The translations under genes were made by a program, and so were the position numbers. Under the pieces are notes generated by a model. That model did not search any database and was not told where the DNA came from. It saw only the letters and a list, made by a program, of their open reading frames with translations. 64,000 bases of DNA from Methylobacterium ajmalii (GTDB lineage Bacteria; Pseudomonadota; Alphaproteobacteria; Rhizobiales; Beijerinckiaceae). The stretch covers positions 10,717 to 74,716 of the forward strand of contig NZ_JACWCT010000022.1 of NCBI RefSeq assembly GCF_016613415.1, read 5' to 3'. Shown here in pieces: positions 23,780 through 33,755 of this stretch (the first letter of the stretch is position 1; each line of letters opens with the position of its first letter).

Positions 23780-25036
23780 TCACTGCGCCAGGCGCACCGG
23801 CTGGTCCTTCGCCGGGCCGACGCCCGAGGGCACCGGCACGGCCGAGGAATTGTAGTTGGCGTTGATCATCAGGTTGGCGCTGCCGGACGTGCGGATCGAC
23901 TTGGCGACCACGACCGTCCAGGGCGACTGGTCGGCGATCTTGTTGCCGTATCCGCTCACCGTGAGGCTTGCATTCGGCAGGTATATCGTGCCGACGATCT
24001 TGCGGGCGTTGTTGGTCGAGATGCCGAAATCGCCGTAATAGCTGCGGTCGGTGATCAGGGCGAAGCCCGCATAGGGCCCGCTCTTGCGGCCCTCGATCTC
24101 GAGCTTGGCCATGCCGATCACCTGGGCCGACAGCAGGCCCTTGAAGATCAGCACCACGTCGGTGCCGGTGATGGTAGATTGCCCGAGCAGGTTGAGGATC
24201 GGGCCGACGAAATAATGCTCGCCGGGCTGGAGCACGATGTTCGTCATCCCCAGCAGGGTCAGCTCGCCGCAATGGACGCCGGGATTGAGGTAAGTGGTGC
24301 CGCTGCCGATGTTGATCGTGAGCAGATCGTCGCACAGGAGCGGCACGTCGATGCGCATCTTGGCGAACGGGTCCGCCATCGTCGGGGCGTCGGTGACCGG
24401 GACCGGGCGGACCGGGCCGGTCGCGCTGCCCGCCGCCCGCACCTCGCCCGCCCACAGGGCCGTGCCCATCCCCGCCGACAGGTTGGCGTTGCTCTGCACG
24501 AGGCAGTCGTTGGCGGTGATCGCCGAGTTGCCGTTCAGGCCGACGGCGACCGGCGCGCCGAGGCCGATGGAGTCTTGGGAGCCCAGCACGCAGAGCGGCT
24601 TCCGCGCGGTGCGGATCGCCGTCGCGCTGGCCTCGATGGTCCAGCCGCCCGGCGGCAGCATGTTGCGGAAGAACGAGGCCCGGTGCCCGGTCTGGCGCAC
24701 CGTGACCGTGCGCGCCGCGGCGTCGATCGTGGCGCTCGACGTGATCGTCCAGCGCCGGCGCAGGGCGGCGGCCATCCCGTCGGCGGCGAGGCGGGCGCGC
24801 TCCGTCGTGGCGGCGGACTGGTCGACGCCGAACTCGCCCGCGCCCTGGATCGCCGCGGCGTCGACGTAGCTCTGGAGCTTCGACTTCGCCAGCATCACCT
24901 CGGAGACCTCGGCGACGCCCACCGCCGCCGTCGCCAGCAGCGGCAGCAGCAGGCTCAGCACGACGATCACCGAGCCGCGCCGGCAGCGCCGGAAGCGGTC
25001 GAGGAGGAGCGGGGCGAGGTTCGGGCAGGCTTTCAT
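23780..25036 (-). CDS. TadG-like membrane-anchored surface protein
   Basis: This 418-aa protein has a basic N-terminus (LDRFRRCRRGSV) and one transmembrane helix (about 22-43), followed by the TadE/G-like motif EVSEVMLAKSKLQSYVDAAA. The exported part is beta-rich with many Gly, Asn, Ser and Thr (ANDCLVQSNANLSAG, INIGSGTTYLNPGVHCGELT) and looks like a repetitive beta-solenoid-like fold. It has no VWA domain, unlike the TadG-like protein at 20074. It converges on the MocR-type gene. The two TadG-like genes are separate and not in a tad cluster. Confidence 0.8.
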   Translation of the reverse strand: MKACPNLAPLLLDRFRRCRRGSVIVVLSLLLPLLATAAVGVAEVSEVMLAKSKLQSYVDAAAIQGAGEFGVDQSAATTERARLAADGMAAALRRRWTITSSATIDAAARTVTVRQTGHRASFFRNMLPPGGWTIEASATAIRTARKPLCVLGSQDSIGLGAPVAVGLNGNSAITANDCLVQSNANLSAGMGTALWAGEVRAAGSATGPVRPVPVTDAPTMADPFAKMRIDVPLLCDDLLTINIGSGTTYLNPGVHCGELTLLGMTNIVLQPGEHYFVGPILNLLGQSTITGTDVVLIFKGLLSAQVIGMAKLEIEGRKSGPYAGFALITDRSYYGDFGISTNNARKIVGTIYLPNASLTVSGYGNKIADQSPWTVVVAKSIRTSGSANLMINANYNSSAVPVPSGVGPAKDQPVRLAQ

Positions 25037-25260
25037 CGGCGCGGCGGGCTGCCATTCAGGTTGTAGCCCAAAAAACTGCTATCGACAGTTGTTTTCGGGT
25101 CTCACAACGTCGGCACGCCCCATCTCTGCCGCCGGAATCCGAACAAAAGCCTAATGCCGTTGTTCGGTTGTAAGATTACGGGGTTAGTTGCAGCTCGGAC
25201 TTGTGTCCGGGTTCCCGGGTCCGGCGCGGCACAGGTTCGCCGCGCCGGGTTATCTCTGGG

Positions 25261-26259
25261 TCAGCCGGCGACGTCGTGCTCGATCGCCCCGAAGATCGAG
25301 TGCCCGCCGGCGTCCTTCATCTCGACCCGCAGGCGGTCGCCCGCCGCGAGGTAGGGCGTGCGCGCCCAGCCGCCGGTGAGAGCCTCCGCGGCCCGCGCCT
25401 CGGCGAGGCAGGCATAGCCGGCCCCACCCTCGGCGGCGGCCCGACCCGGCCCGCCGTCGATGCCGCGGTTCGAGACCGGGCCGGCGCTGACCAGGGTCCC
25501 GGCGCCGATCGGCCGGTCGCGCGCCGCCTCCGCCACCAGGGCGACGAGGCCCTGCGCCAGGTCGGCGCCCGCCTCCGGGCAGCCGAGCGCCTTGCCGTTG
25601 CGGCTCACCAGGAGCGGTCGGTGGAGCGCGCCGTCGCGCCAGACGGTCCCGAGCTCGTCGGGCGTCACCGCCACCGGGGCGAGGCTCGCGGCGAGCGCCG
25701 GCGCCTCGGCGCCGTCGAGGTCGAGCCCGTCGGGCCTCAGCCGGTCGTGGCGGATCACCTCCGCCACCAGCGTCACCAGCCGGATCGCGGCTTCGGCCTC
25801 CGCCGCCCCGGCGCCCCGGAGCAGGTCGCCGGTGATCACCGCGAGGCCCGCCGAGAGGTCGAGGGAGGCCGCCGGATCGTCGGCGACCAGGGTCTCGCGG
25901 GGGGCGAGGAATCCGTCCGAGGGGGCGTGGCGCAGGCGGCCCGCCTCGCTCCCCGTCGCCTCGGCGCCGGCGGCCTGGCGCAGCAGGGCCGGGTAGCCCG
26001 GCCAGGCGGCGGCGTGCCGGCGGGCATAGGCGCGGGGCAGGGGGGCGACGCAATCGTGCTCGTGGAAGCGGAACGACGGCACCGAGCCGTGCTCGAGCTG
26101 CTCGGCGAGGGCGGCGAGGGCCGGGGCGTAGCGCTCCCAGTCGTCGAGGGCCTGCTGGAGCGTCGGCACCACGATGAAGGCGTCGGTGGCGCGGGTCAGG
26201 TCGCGCGAAACCACGACGAGGCGGCCGTCGCGGCCGTGCTTGAGGCTGGCGAGCTTCAT
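25261..26259 (-). CDS. Fumarylacetoacetate hydrolase-family protein
   Basis: The gene encodes 332 aa from the ATG at 26259, with AGGAGGG upstream. The N-terminal part (MKLASLKHGRDGRLVVVSRD) and the catalytic C-terminal FAH fold (DGFLAPRETLVADDPAA, LAVITGDLLRGA and GTLVSAGPVSNRG) match FAH-like hydrolases and decarboxylases of aromatic and keto-acid breakdown. The metal-binding acidic residues of the classical ExE...D set are only partly recognisable, so the activity is not fixed. It lies downstream of the metallopeptidase gene on the same strand with a 144-bp gap. Confidence 0.85.
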   Translation of the reverse strand: MKLASLKHGRDGRLVVVSRDLTRATDAFIVVPTLQQALDDWERYAPALAALAEQLEHGSVPSFRFHEHDCVAPLPRAYARRHAAAWPGYPALLRQAAGAEATGSEAGRLRHAPSDGFLAPRETLVADDPAASLDLSAGLAVITGDLLRGAGAAEAEAAIRLVTLVAEVIRHDRLRPDGLDLDGAEAPALAASLAPVAVTPDELGTVWRDGALHRPLLVSRNGKALGCPEAGADLAQGLVALVAEAARDRPIGAGTLVSAGPVSNRGIDGGPGRAAAEGGAGYACLAEARAAEALTGGWARTPYLAAGDRLRVEMKDAGGHSIFGAIEHDVAG

Positions 26260-26403
26260 TCGGCGTCCCTCCTGTCGCCCGCTGTTGCGGGCGTTCGAGC
26301 CTGCCGAGACGGCAGGCCTGCGGCCCGGTTCGTCGGGCACGTCGGTCCATCATGGACCGCCCCGGCCGCGGAGGCTACGGCCGGGGTTCAAGCTTCCCTT
26401 ATG

Positions 26404-27465
26404 TCAGATCGTGCCGTGGACGAGGCCGTGGATGAAGCCGAGCTTGGCGATGACCGGCGGCGCCAGCACGAAGGGGTAGAGGTCGCCCTGTCCCATCGCC
26501 CGGTTGACGCTGTTCAGCGCGAACACGAAGGGCAGCCAGGCCGCCACGATCTGCTCGATGCTCTGCGCCTCGTAGGGATCGAAGTCGATCCGCGCCGCGA
26601 GCTCGCCGTTGGCGTCGAGCAGCGGGTGGACCTGCATGCCGAAGGCGCTCGCCATCTCCAGCGTGTCGACGATGTGCAGGTAATGCGCCCAGGTCTCGGC
26701 GAAGTCCTCCCACGGATGGGTGGTGGCGTAGGCCGAGACGTGGGTCTCCTGCCAGTTGGCCGGGGTGCCCTGCTCGTAATGGCGCTGGAGCGCCGCGTTG
26801 TAGTCCTGCGTATCGTCGCCGAACACCGCCCGGCAGGCGTCGAGCCGCCCGGCGTCGCGCACCAGGATGTCCCAGTAATGGTGCCCGACCTCGTGGCGGA
26901 AATGCCCGAGCAGGGTGCGGTAGGGCTCGCCCATCTCGCGCCGCCGCTTCTCGCGCTCGGCGTCGTCGGCCTCGGCCAGCGCGATCGTGATGACGCCGTT
27001 GTCGTGCCCGGTCATCACCTTCGGGCCCTGGTTCTCCGGCGGATCGGCGAGGAAGTGGAAGATCAGCCCGTGCTCCGGGTCCTCGGCGCGGGTCTTCAGC
27101 GGCAGGTTCCAGCGCAGCAGGGTGTAGAACAACCGGTGCTTGGCGAATTCCAGCTCGCGCCACTTGGCGAGGTATTCCGGGTTCGAGACGTCGGGAATCG
27201 TGCCGTTGTGCCGGCAGGCGAGGCAGAAGGCGTCCCCGGATCCCGGCGGCACCAGCCAGTTGCAGGCATCGTGCACCGCGTTGGCGCAGAACCGGCTCGG
27301 CCGCTCCGGCACCGCGAGCGGGCTCCAGTCCTCGCCGCCGGCCGGCGCGAGGGCCGAGAGCGTGCGGGTCTCGGGCAGGTAGGCCAGGGTGTGGCCGCAG
27401 CGCTGGCAGGTCCGGTTCTCGAAATACAGGATGTTGCCGCAGGACTGGCACTGGAACAGTTTCAT
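26404..27465 (-). CDS. Putative zinc metallopeptidase with N-terminal zinc ribbon
   Basis: The gene encodes 353 aa from the ATG at 27465 (GGAG upstream). An N-terminal zinc ribbon (CQSCGN and CQRCGH) is followed by cysteines at FCANAVHDACNW and FCLACRHNG, which may form a second zinc site. The catalytic motif is HEVGHHYW, and DFAETWAHYLH supplies a likely third ligand further on. This is the zinc-binding metallopeptidase family (DUF2248/Peptidase_Mx-like), cytoplasmic, of unknown substrate. It is divergent from the GrdB-like gene with a 125-bp gap. Confidence 0.82.
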   Translation of the reverse strand: MKLFQCQSCGNILYFENRTCQRCGHTLAYLPETRTLSALAPAGGEDWSPLAVPERPSRFCANAVHDACNWLVPPGSGDAFCLACRHNGTIPDVSNPEYLAKWRELEFAKHRLFYTLLRWNLPLKTRAEDPEHGLIFHFLADPPENQGPKVMTGHDNGVITIALAEADDAEREKRRREMGEPYRTLLGHFRHEVGHHYWDILVRDAGRLDACRAVFGDDTQDYNAALQRHYEQGTPANWQETHVSAYATTHPWEDFAETWAHYLHIVDTLEMASAFGMQVHPLLDANGELAARIDFDPYEAQSIEQIVAAWLPFVFALNSVNRAMGQGDLYPFVLAPPVIAKLGFIHGLVHGTI

Positions 27466-27590
27466 CGGGCTCTCCACCGGGCGCGACCGCCCGCCGCACG
27501 GTGCAACGAACGTGCTAGGGGGGCGGGGGTTGCGGCGGGCCCGCTGCCTTGCGCGGGCCGGGGGGCTGCCTTCGGTCGTGAGACCGGGCC

Positions 27591-28526
27591 ATGAGGACGA
27601 CCGTGATGGATGCGAGCGCCGAGCTGGACGAGCCGATCCCCTACATGGCGCGCACGCGGGCCTATTACGGGGCGCTGGGCTACCCGCCCTACCGTTGGGC
27701 GCATTCCGGCGACGTGCCCTTCGCCTCTCTCGGCAAAGCCCTCGGCGAGAGCTGCATCGCCCTCGTCACGACGGCGGCGCCCTACCGGCCGGACAAGGGA
27801 GACCAGGGGCCGGGCGCGCCCTACAACGGCGCGGCCAAGTTCTTCTCGGTGTACTCGGCCCCGGCGGACGGGAGCCCGGACCTGCGCATCGCCCACATCG
27901 CCTACGACCGCGACCATACCCGCGCGGACGATCCCGGCAGCTACTTCCCGCTCGCGGCCCTGAAGGCGGCCGCCGCGGCGGGACGGATCGGGCGCGTCGC
28001 GGCCCGCTTCCACGGCCTGCCGACGAACCGCAGCCAGCGCACGACGATCGCGGTCGACGCGCCGGAGCTCCTCGCCCGGATCCGCGCCGACGGGGCGGAT
28101 GCGGCGATCCTGGTGGCGAACTGCCCGGTCTGCCACCAGTCGCTCGCGCTCGCCGCCCGGGCGCTCGAAGCCGCCGGCATCGCCACGGTGCTGATGGGCT
28201 GCGCCAAGGACGTCGTCGAGCATTGCGGCGTGCCGCGCTTCCTGTTCAGCGACTTTCCCCTCGGCAACGCCGCCGGCCGGCCGCACGACCCCGCCTCGCA
28301 GGAGGCGACGCTGCACCTCGCCCTCGCGCTCCTCGAATCGGCCGTGGCGGCGCGCACGACGGTGCAGTCGCCCCAGCTCTGGCGCCCCGATCCGTCCTGG
28401 AAGGCGGATTACGCGAGCCTCGCTCGGCTCTCGCCCGAGGAGATCGCGCGCCGCCGCGCGGAGTTCGAGGGCGAGAAGCACCGGGCGCGGCCCGGGCGCG
28501 GGGCGTCCGGACCGGCAGCCTCCTGA
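27591..28526 (+). CDS. GrdB-like (glycine/sarcosine/betaine reductase B family) protein with CxxC
   Basis: This is a 311-aa protein (306 aa if the ATG at 27606 is used). It resembles the aerobic, selenium-free relatives of the glycine/sarcosine/betaine reductase B subunit: SCIALVTTAAPYRP, the fragment DRDHTRADDPGSYFP, a redox CxxC motif in ANCPVCHQSL, then TVLMGCAKDVVEHCG and FLFSDFPLGNAAG. True GrdB carries selenocysteine. Here the positions are Cys and the reading frame has no internal TGA. The reaction is not known. A TPP-dependent enzyme follows 158 bp later on the same strand and may act in the same pathway. Confidence 0.7.
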   Translation: MRTTVMDASAELDEPIPYMARTRAYYGALGYPPYRWAHSGDVPFASLGKALGESCIALVTTAAPYRPDKGDQGPGAPYNGAAKFFSVYSAPADGSPDLRIAHIAYDRDHTRADDPGSYFPLAALKAAAAAGRIGRVAARFHGLPTNRSQRTTIAVDAPELLARIRADGADAAILVANCPVCHQSLALAARALEAAGIATVLMGCAKDVVEHCGVPRFLFSDFPLGNAAGRPHDPASQEATLHLALALLESAVAARTTVQSPQLWRPDPSWKADYASLARLSPEEIARRRAEFEGEKHRARPGRGASGPAAS

Positions 28527-28684
28527 CGATCGGCTCCATCCCGACGGGACCGCCGTCCCGGTCCGGTGCGGCAGCGCCCACCCCCCATGCCTTCGAGGCC
28601 CTCACACCCCTTCGCGAAATCCCCTATCACCGTACCGCGAACACGAACCGGGCCGTCAGACGCCCGCGCGACGAGGAGATGCCG

Positions 28685-30235
28685 ATGGCGATGAACGGGG
28701 CCGAGAGCCTGGTGCGCACCCTGGTGGCGGGGGGCGTCGAGGTGTGCTTCACCAATCCGGGTACCTCGGAGATGCACTTCGTCGCCGCCCTCGACCGGGT
28801 CGAGGGGATGAGGGCGGTCCTGTGCCTGTTCGAGGGCGGCGCCACGGGCGCGGCCGACGGCTATGCCCGCATGGCCGACAAGCCGGCCTCGACGCTGCTC
28901 CATCTCGGGCCCGGCCTCGGCAACGGCATCGCCAACCTGCACAACGCGCGCCGCGCCCGCTCGCCGCTGGTCAACATCGTGGGCGAGCACGCCACCTACC
29001 ACCGCGCCTTCGACGCGCCGCTGACCTCCGACATCGAGGGTCTGGCCGGCCCCGTCTCGGCCTGGCTCCGCACGGGGATGAGCGCCAAGGCGGTGGCGGC
29101 GGACGGGGCCGACGCCATCGTCGCCGCCCGCACGGCACCCGGCGGCGTCGCCACCCTGATCCTGCCCGCCGACACCGCCTGGGAGGAGGGGAGCGGCATC
29201 GCCCCCCTGCCGGCGATTCCCGAGCGCCCGCGGGCGAGCGACGAGGCGATCGCGCACGCGGTCGCGGCGCTCCGCAGCGGCGAGCCGGTGCTGCTCCATC
29301 TCGGCGACCGGGCGGTGCGCGACGAGGGACGGCGGATCGCCGACCGGATCGCGAGGAAGACCGGGGCGAAGCTGCTCGCCATGACGTCGAACGCCCGCAT
29401 CGACCGGGGTGCGGGCACGGTGCCGATCGAGCGCCTGCCCTATCCGGTCGATCCGGCCCGAGAGGTGCTGGCGCCCTACAAGCACGTCATCCTCGTCGGC
29501 GCGACCCTGCCGGTGGCGTTCTTCGCCTATCCGGGCAAGCCGAGCGCGCTCGCCCCGCCGACCTGCGACGTCTTCGCGCTGGCCACCCCGGAGCAGGACC
29601 AGATCGACGCCCTCGCACGCCTCGCCGAAGCGGTCGGCGCGCCGGCCGAGGTGCCGGTGCCCACCGGCCCCCGCCCGGAGCTGCCGGGGGAGGGACGCCT
29701 CGACCAGGATTCGATCGCCCGGGTGCTCGGCGCGCTGATGCCCGAGGGCGCGATCGTCTGCGACGAGTCGGTCACGACCGGGCGCAACTTCTTCCCCGCC
29801 ACGCATGCGGCGGCGCCCCATACCTGGCTCCAGCTCACCGGCGGCTCGATCGGCCTCGGCATCCCGATGGCGACCGGCGCGGCGGTGGCCTGCCCGGACC
29901 GCAAGGTGATCTCGCTCCAGGCCGACGGCAGCGGCCTCTACACCGCCCAGGCGTTGTGGACCCAGGCGCGCGAGCGCCTCGACGTGGTGACGCTGATCTG
30001 GTCGAACCGCTCCTACGCGATCCTGCGCCACGAGCTGACCAATGTCGGCGCCAATCCGGGCCGCAAGGCGATCGACATGCTGACCCTCGACGACCCGCCG
30101 ATCGACTGGGTCAGCCTGTCGAAGGGCTACGGCGTCGAGGCGCGTCGGGTCGAGACCCTGGCGGCGTTCGTCGACGCCCTGAAGGGCGCGCTCGCCCGCC
30201 GCGGCCCGTTCCTGATCGAGGTGGCGCTGGCCTGA
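28685..30235 (+). CDS. Acetolactate-synthase-like thiamine-pyrophosphate enzyme
   Basis: The gene encodes 516 aa from the ATG at 28685, six bases after GAGGAG. ATGs at 28679 and 28691 are in frame but badly spaced. The N-terminal Pyr domain has the catalytic Glu in [16 protein letters not shown]. The C-terminal PP domain has the TPP/Mg motif as ADGS...N ([16 protein letters not shown] to WSNRSYAIL). It has no FAD-loop features of biosynthetic IlvB and no regulatory subunit gene nearby. It belongs to the IlvB-like group annotated as a TPP-requiring enzyme, perhaps a benzoylformate-decarboxylase-type 2-oxo-acid decarboxylase. The substrate is unknown. Confidence 0.85.
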   Translation: MAMNGAESLVRTLVAGGVEVCFTNPGTSEMHFVAALDRVEGMRAVLCLFEGGATGAADGYARMADKPASTLLHLGPGLGNGIANLHNARRARSPLVNIVGEHATYHRAFDAPLTSDIEGLAGPVSAWLRTGMSAKAVAADGADAIVAARTAPGGVATLILPADTAWEEGSGIAPLPAIPERPRASDEAIAHAVAALRSGEPVLLHLGDRAVRDEGRRIADRIARKTGAKLLAMTSNARIDRGAGTVPIERLPYPVDPAREVLAPYKHVILVGATLPVAFFAYPGKPSALAPPTCDVFALATPEQDQIDALARLAEAVGAPAEVPVPTGPRPELPGEGRLDQDSIARVLGALMPEGAIVCDESVTTGRNFFPATHAAAPHTWLQLTGGSIGLGIPMATGAAVACPDRKVISLQADGSGLYTAQALWTQARERLDVVTLIWSNRSYAILRHELTNVGANPGRKAIDMLTLDDPPIDWVSLSKGYGVEARRVETLAAFVDALKGALARRGPFLIEVALA

Positions 30236-30359
30236 GGCCGGGCCGCGCGGATCCTCCGTTCCGGCCGGCGCGAATCGCGATAGCGAGCCGGCTCGGTTTA
30301 ACGGTCTGGAAGTCGCGCGCCCGATACGGCTCGGGCGCTGCGGCTGCGGATCGGACGGG

Positions 30360-32810
30360 ATGAGCGGGAACGCGACGCGAGACGGCTCCGAGGGGCTGCT
30401 GCACCGCTGGCACGCCGCGCGCGCCGCCGCCCGCGGGCTGCCGGCCTACGAGGACATGGTCCTGGGCAATCTCGGCCGCATGGCGAGCCAGGCCGCCCTG
30501 GTGGACGCCTCGCCGGGCCGTCCCCGCCTGCTCTGGGTCGGCGAGGCGTTCGAGGACTGGCTCGGCCCGGGCCGGGCGCCGCGCGCGGCGGCGGCCGAGG
30601 CATCCTCCGATGCCATCTCCGATGCATTCTCCGGTTCTTGGGCCGGCCGCCTCCTCGAGGCCGTGCCGGGCGGGCTCTCCCATCCGCTGCAGGAGATCGT
30701 CGCCGACGCGCTCGCCGGCGGCGCGCCGGTCAGCTCGCCTTGCGCCCGGGTGGCCGGCGGCGTCGCCTACACCACCGAGGTGGCCGGCCTGCCGCTCGCG
30801 GGCCGGTCCGGGCGCCTGGTGCTGCTGTGCCTGGCCGGCCAGACCGTGCGGACGGATCTGCTCAAGACCCTGTTTCGCTCCACCCGGCAGGGCATGGCGG
30901 CGGTCACGGCGCTGCGCGACGGCGCCGGGACGGTGACGGATTTCCGCATCCTGTCCCTCAACGACGCCGCCGCGGCGATGATGCGCACCAGCATCGAGCG
31001 GGCCCAGTGGCGGCGCCTGTCGACGCTTCTCCCCGCCGCCACCGTCGGGCCGATGCTGGCGCGCCTGAACGCCGCCTTGTCCGGCGACCGGCGCCACTAC
31101 GAGACCTCCTACACCCGGCCCGACGGGAGCCCGCTGCACGTCCGCGTCGAGATCGCCGCGATCGGCGACCTCCTCGGCGTGACCCTCACGGATATCGGCG
31201 ACCTCAAGGCCCGCGAGGCCTCGGCGCGCCTCCTGTTCGAGCACAACCCGGTGCCGATGTGGCTCTCGGGCGAGGGCGGGGCCGTGCTGGCGGTCAACGA
31301 CGCCGCCACCGGCCATTACGGCTTCCCGCGCGAGGATTTCCTGCGCCTGTCCGCCGGCGACCTCGTGATGCCGGGCGCCGCGGGGCCGGCCCAGCGCCAC
31401 CGCCGGCGGGACGGCGGCGTCATCGACGTCGAGGTGTTCTCCGGTCCGATCCCGTTCGAGGGCCTGAGCGCCACCCTGACGGCGTGCGTCGACGTGACGG
31501 AGCAGCGCCGGGCCGAGCGGCGCATCGCCCACATGGCCCATCACGACGCCCTCACGGGCCTGCCGAACCGCGTGCTGTTCCACGAGCGCCTGGCCGCCCT
31601 GGTGGCGGAGCGGGCGCCGGCGGGTCTGCTCTGCCTCGACCTCGACCACTTCAAGCTCGTCAACGACACGCTCGGCCATCCGGCGGGCGACGCGCTGCTG
31701 CGCCAGGTCGCCGAGCGCCTGCGCGCCTGCCTGGGCGGGGACGGGCTGGTGGCGCGCCTCGGCGGCGACGAGTTCGCGGTCCTCCACCGCGCCGAGCGGC
31801 CGGCGCTCGTCGCGCTCGCCGACCGGATCATCGCCGCGCTCTGCCGGCCCTTCGCGCTCGACGGCCAGGACGTCACCGTCGGGGTCAGCATCGGCATCGC
31901 CCTCGCGCCCGAGCACGGCGACGACCCGGACGGGCTCCTGCGCAAGGCCGACACCGCCCTCTACGCCGCCAAGGCCGACGGGCGGCGCACCCGGCGCCTG
32001 TTCGAGCCCGCCATGGACGCGGCGCTCCAGGCCCGCCGCGCCCTCGAGCGCGACCTGCGGGCGGCGATCGCCGCCGAGGCGCTCGAGGTCCACTACCAGC
32101 CCCTCGTCGACGCCAGGACCCTCGCGGTGACCGGCTGCGAGGCGCTGCTGCGCTGGCGCCACCCCGAGCGCGGCTTCGTCTCGCCGGCCGACTTCATCCC
32201 GGTCGCCGAGGAGACCGGGCTGATCGCATCCCTGGGCGAGTGGGTGCTGGCCCGGGCCTGCCGCGAGGCGGCCGGCTGGCCGCGCCCGGTGCGGGTCGCC
32301 GTCAACCTGTCGCCGGTCCAGTTCCGCGCCCCCGACCTCGTCGGCACCGTGGCCCGGGCGCTGACGGAATCGGGCCTCGACCCGGCACGCCTCGAACTCG
32401 AGATCACCGAGCAGGTGATGCTGGAGGAGAGCGCCGCCAACATCGCGGTGCTGCACCGGCTGCGCGGCCTCGGGGTGCGCATCGCGATCGACGATTTCGG
32501 CACCGGCTACGCCTCGCTGAGCTACCTGCGCGCCTTCCCGTTCGACAAGATCAAGATCGACCGCTCGTTCACCGCGGCGCTCGGCCAGGAGGCCGCGGCT
32601 CTCGCGGTGGTGCAGGCGGTGATCGGGCTCGGCGCCAGCCTCGGCACCACCACGGTGGCGGAGGGGGTGGAGACCGAGGCGCAACTCGCCGTCCTGCGGC
32701 GCAGCGGCTGCGACGAGGTGCAGGGCTTCCTGTTCAGTCGTCCGGTCCCGGCGGCCGACCTGCGCGCCCTCGTCGCCGCCCCCGCGGTGCCCTGGCTGGC
32801 GGCAGCCTGA
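30360..32810 (+). CDS. PAS-GGDEF-EAL cyclic-di-GMP protein
   Basis: This 816-aa protein lacks clear membrane helices. Its N-terminal half holds PAS-like sensor regions (about 150-290 and 295-385). The GGDEF domain has an intact RLGGDEF (about 465-471). The RxxD inhibitory site five residues earlier is missing (LGGD in its place), so diguanylate cyclase activity would lack that feedback. The EAL domain keeps [32 protein letters not shown] and EGVE, the residues needed for phosphodiesterase activity. It may synthesise, degrade or both. It stands alone between the TPP enzyme and the L,D-transpeptidase. Confidence 0.94.
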   Translation: MSGNATRDGSEGLLHRWHAARAAARGLPAYEDMVLGNLGRMASQAALVDASPGRPRLLWVGEAFEDWLGPGRAPRAAAAEASSDAISDAFSGSWAGRLLEAVPGGLSHPLQEIVADALAGGAPVSSPCARVAGGVAYTTEVAGLPLAGRSGRLVLLCLAGQTVRTDLLKTLFRSTRQGMAAVTALRDGAGTVTDFRILSLNDAAAAMMRTSIERAQWRRLSTLLPAATVGPMLARLNAALSGDRRHYETSYTRPDGSPLHVRVEIAAIGDLLGVTLTDIGDLKAREASARLLFEHNPVPMWLSGEGGAVLAVNDAATGHYGFPREDFLRLSAGDLVMPGAAGPAQRHRRRDGGVIDVEVFSGPIPFEGLSATLTACVDVTEQRRAERRIAHMAHHDALTGLPNRVLFHERLAALVAERAPAGLLCLDLDHFKLVNDTLGHPAGDALLRQVAERLRACLGGDGLVARLGGDEFAVLHRAERPALVALADRIIAALCRPFALDGQDVTVGVSIGIALAPEHGDDPDGLLRKADTALYAAKADGRRTRRLFEPAMDAALQARRALERDLRAAIAAEALEVHYQPLVDARTLAVTGCEALLRWRHPERGFVSPADFIPVAEETGLIASLGEWVLARACREAAGWPRPVRVAVNLSPVQFRAPDLVGTVARALTESGLDPARLELEITEQVMLEESAANIAVLHRLRGLGVRIAIDDFGTGYASLSYLRAFPFDKIKIDRSFTAALGQEAAALAVVQAVIGLGASLGTTTVAEGVETEAQLAVLRRSGCDEVQGFLFSRPVPAADLRALVAAPAVPWLAAA

Positions 32811-32936
32811 CCTCTCAGACCGACTTTCCCCGACCCTGAGTCCGGCGGGACACAACCTGCGGCGGCGGGAGCGGCTAGGCATGGACCTTCCCGACGGGCT
32901 GCCGACCGGCCCGTCCCGCCGAAAGGTCGCCGCCCG

Positions 32937-33581
32937 ATGCCCCCGCGCCGCCTCGTCCTCGCCCTCCTCGCCGGGCTGCCGCTCGCGGCCTGCAACGCCC
33001 GCGGGCCCGCCCAGGTCGCGGCGGTCGATCCGGATGCGGCCTGGTACATCGGCACCATGCCCGACCAGCCCTACGACGTGCCGCTGGTCGACCGCAGCCG
33101 GATGGACGCGAAGTACCGGCGCCAGACCGTCGCCTATACGGGGCTGGAGAAGCCCGGCACCGTGGTGGTCGATATCGACGAGCGCATGCTCTACCTCGTG
33201 CAGGAGGGCGGCCAGGCGCTGCGCTACGGCGTCGGCGTCGGCAAGCTCGGCTTCTCCTGGAAGGGCACCGCCACGGTCGGCCGCAAGGGCGTCTGGCCCG
33301 ATTGGGGCCCGACCGCCAAGATGGTCAGCCTCAACCCCGACCTGCCGCGCACGCGCAAAGGCGGCGTCGACAACCCGCTGGGCGCCCGCGCCCTCTACCT
33401 CTACCAGGGCGGCCGCGACATCCTGTTCCGCATCCACGGCACCAACGAGCCCTGGAGCATCGGCGAGCAGATGTCCTCGGGCTGCGTGCGGATGCTCAAC
33501 GAGGACGTGGTCGATCTCTACAACCGCGTGCCGGTCGGCACGACCGTGATGGTGAAGCGGAACGGGAAGTACCGGGTTTAA
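32937..33581 (+). CDS. L,D-transpeptidase (YkuD family) lipoprotein
   Basis: The gene encodes 214 aa. The signal peptide ends in a lipobox (LPLAAC, Cys at 19), so the protein should be lipid-anchored. The YkuD domain (about 74-211) has the catalytic motif with H167 in RIHGTNEP and C183 in SSGCVRM. Such enzymes make 3-3 peptidoglycan cross-links or attach proteins to peptidoglycan in the periplasm. Alphaproteobacterial genomes usually contain many copies. Only about 125 bp separate it from the GGDEF-EAL gene. Confidence 0.93.
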   Translation: MPPRRLVLALLAGLPLAACNARGPAQVAAVDPDAAWYIGTMPDQPYDVPLVDRSRMDAKYRRQTVAYTGLEKPGTVVVDIDERMLYLVQEGGQALRYGVGVGKLGFSWKGTATVGRKGVWPDWGPTAKMVSLNPDLPRTRKGGVDNPLGARALYLYQGGRDILFRIHGTNEPWSIGEQMSSGCVRMLNEDVVDLYNRVPVGTTVMVKRNGKYRV

Positions 33582-33654
33582 GGAAAAGCGTCGTGGGGGG
33601 CTCGTGAACCCTCCTCCCTCTTCGCAATGCTGTTCGGGGAAAGAGGAGGCGCGG

Positions 33655-33745
33655 GTTTCCCCTCTCCCCGCCCGCGGGGAGAGGAGAAGTCCTGCGCCAT
33701 CCTTTTCCTCGGACAGCCCTGTGCAAAGGGGGAGGGTTTTGGCGG
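33655..33745. repeat. Composite GC-rich intergenic repeat, copy 2
   Basis: It contains the core CTCTCCCC..GGGGAGAG (33662-33683) followed by GAGAAGTCCTGCGC, TTTTCCT and GGACAGCCC, in the same order as in copy 1 near position 130-200. It sits between the convergent L,D-transpeptidase and membrane-protein genes. Confidence 0.6.
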
Positions 33746-33755
33746 GTGCGCCCCC

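Noticed and set aside
28118..28150. Possible selenocysteine site in the GrdB-like gene
   Set aside because: The codons at the redox motif are Cys and no in-frame TGA occurs, so selenocysteine is not needed.
30111..33437. A 1108-codon minus-strand open frame
   Set aside because: It crosses three convincing plus-strand genes and has random-like composition.
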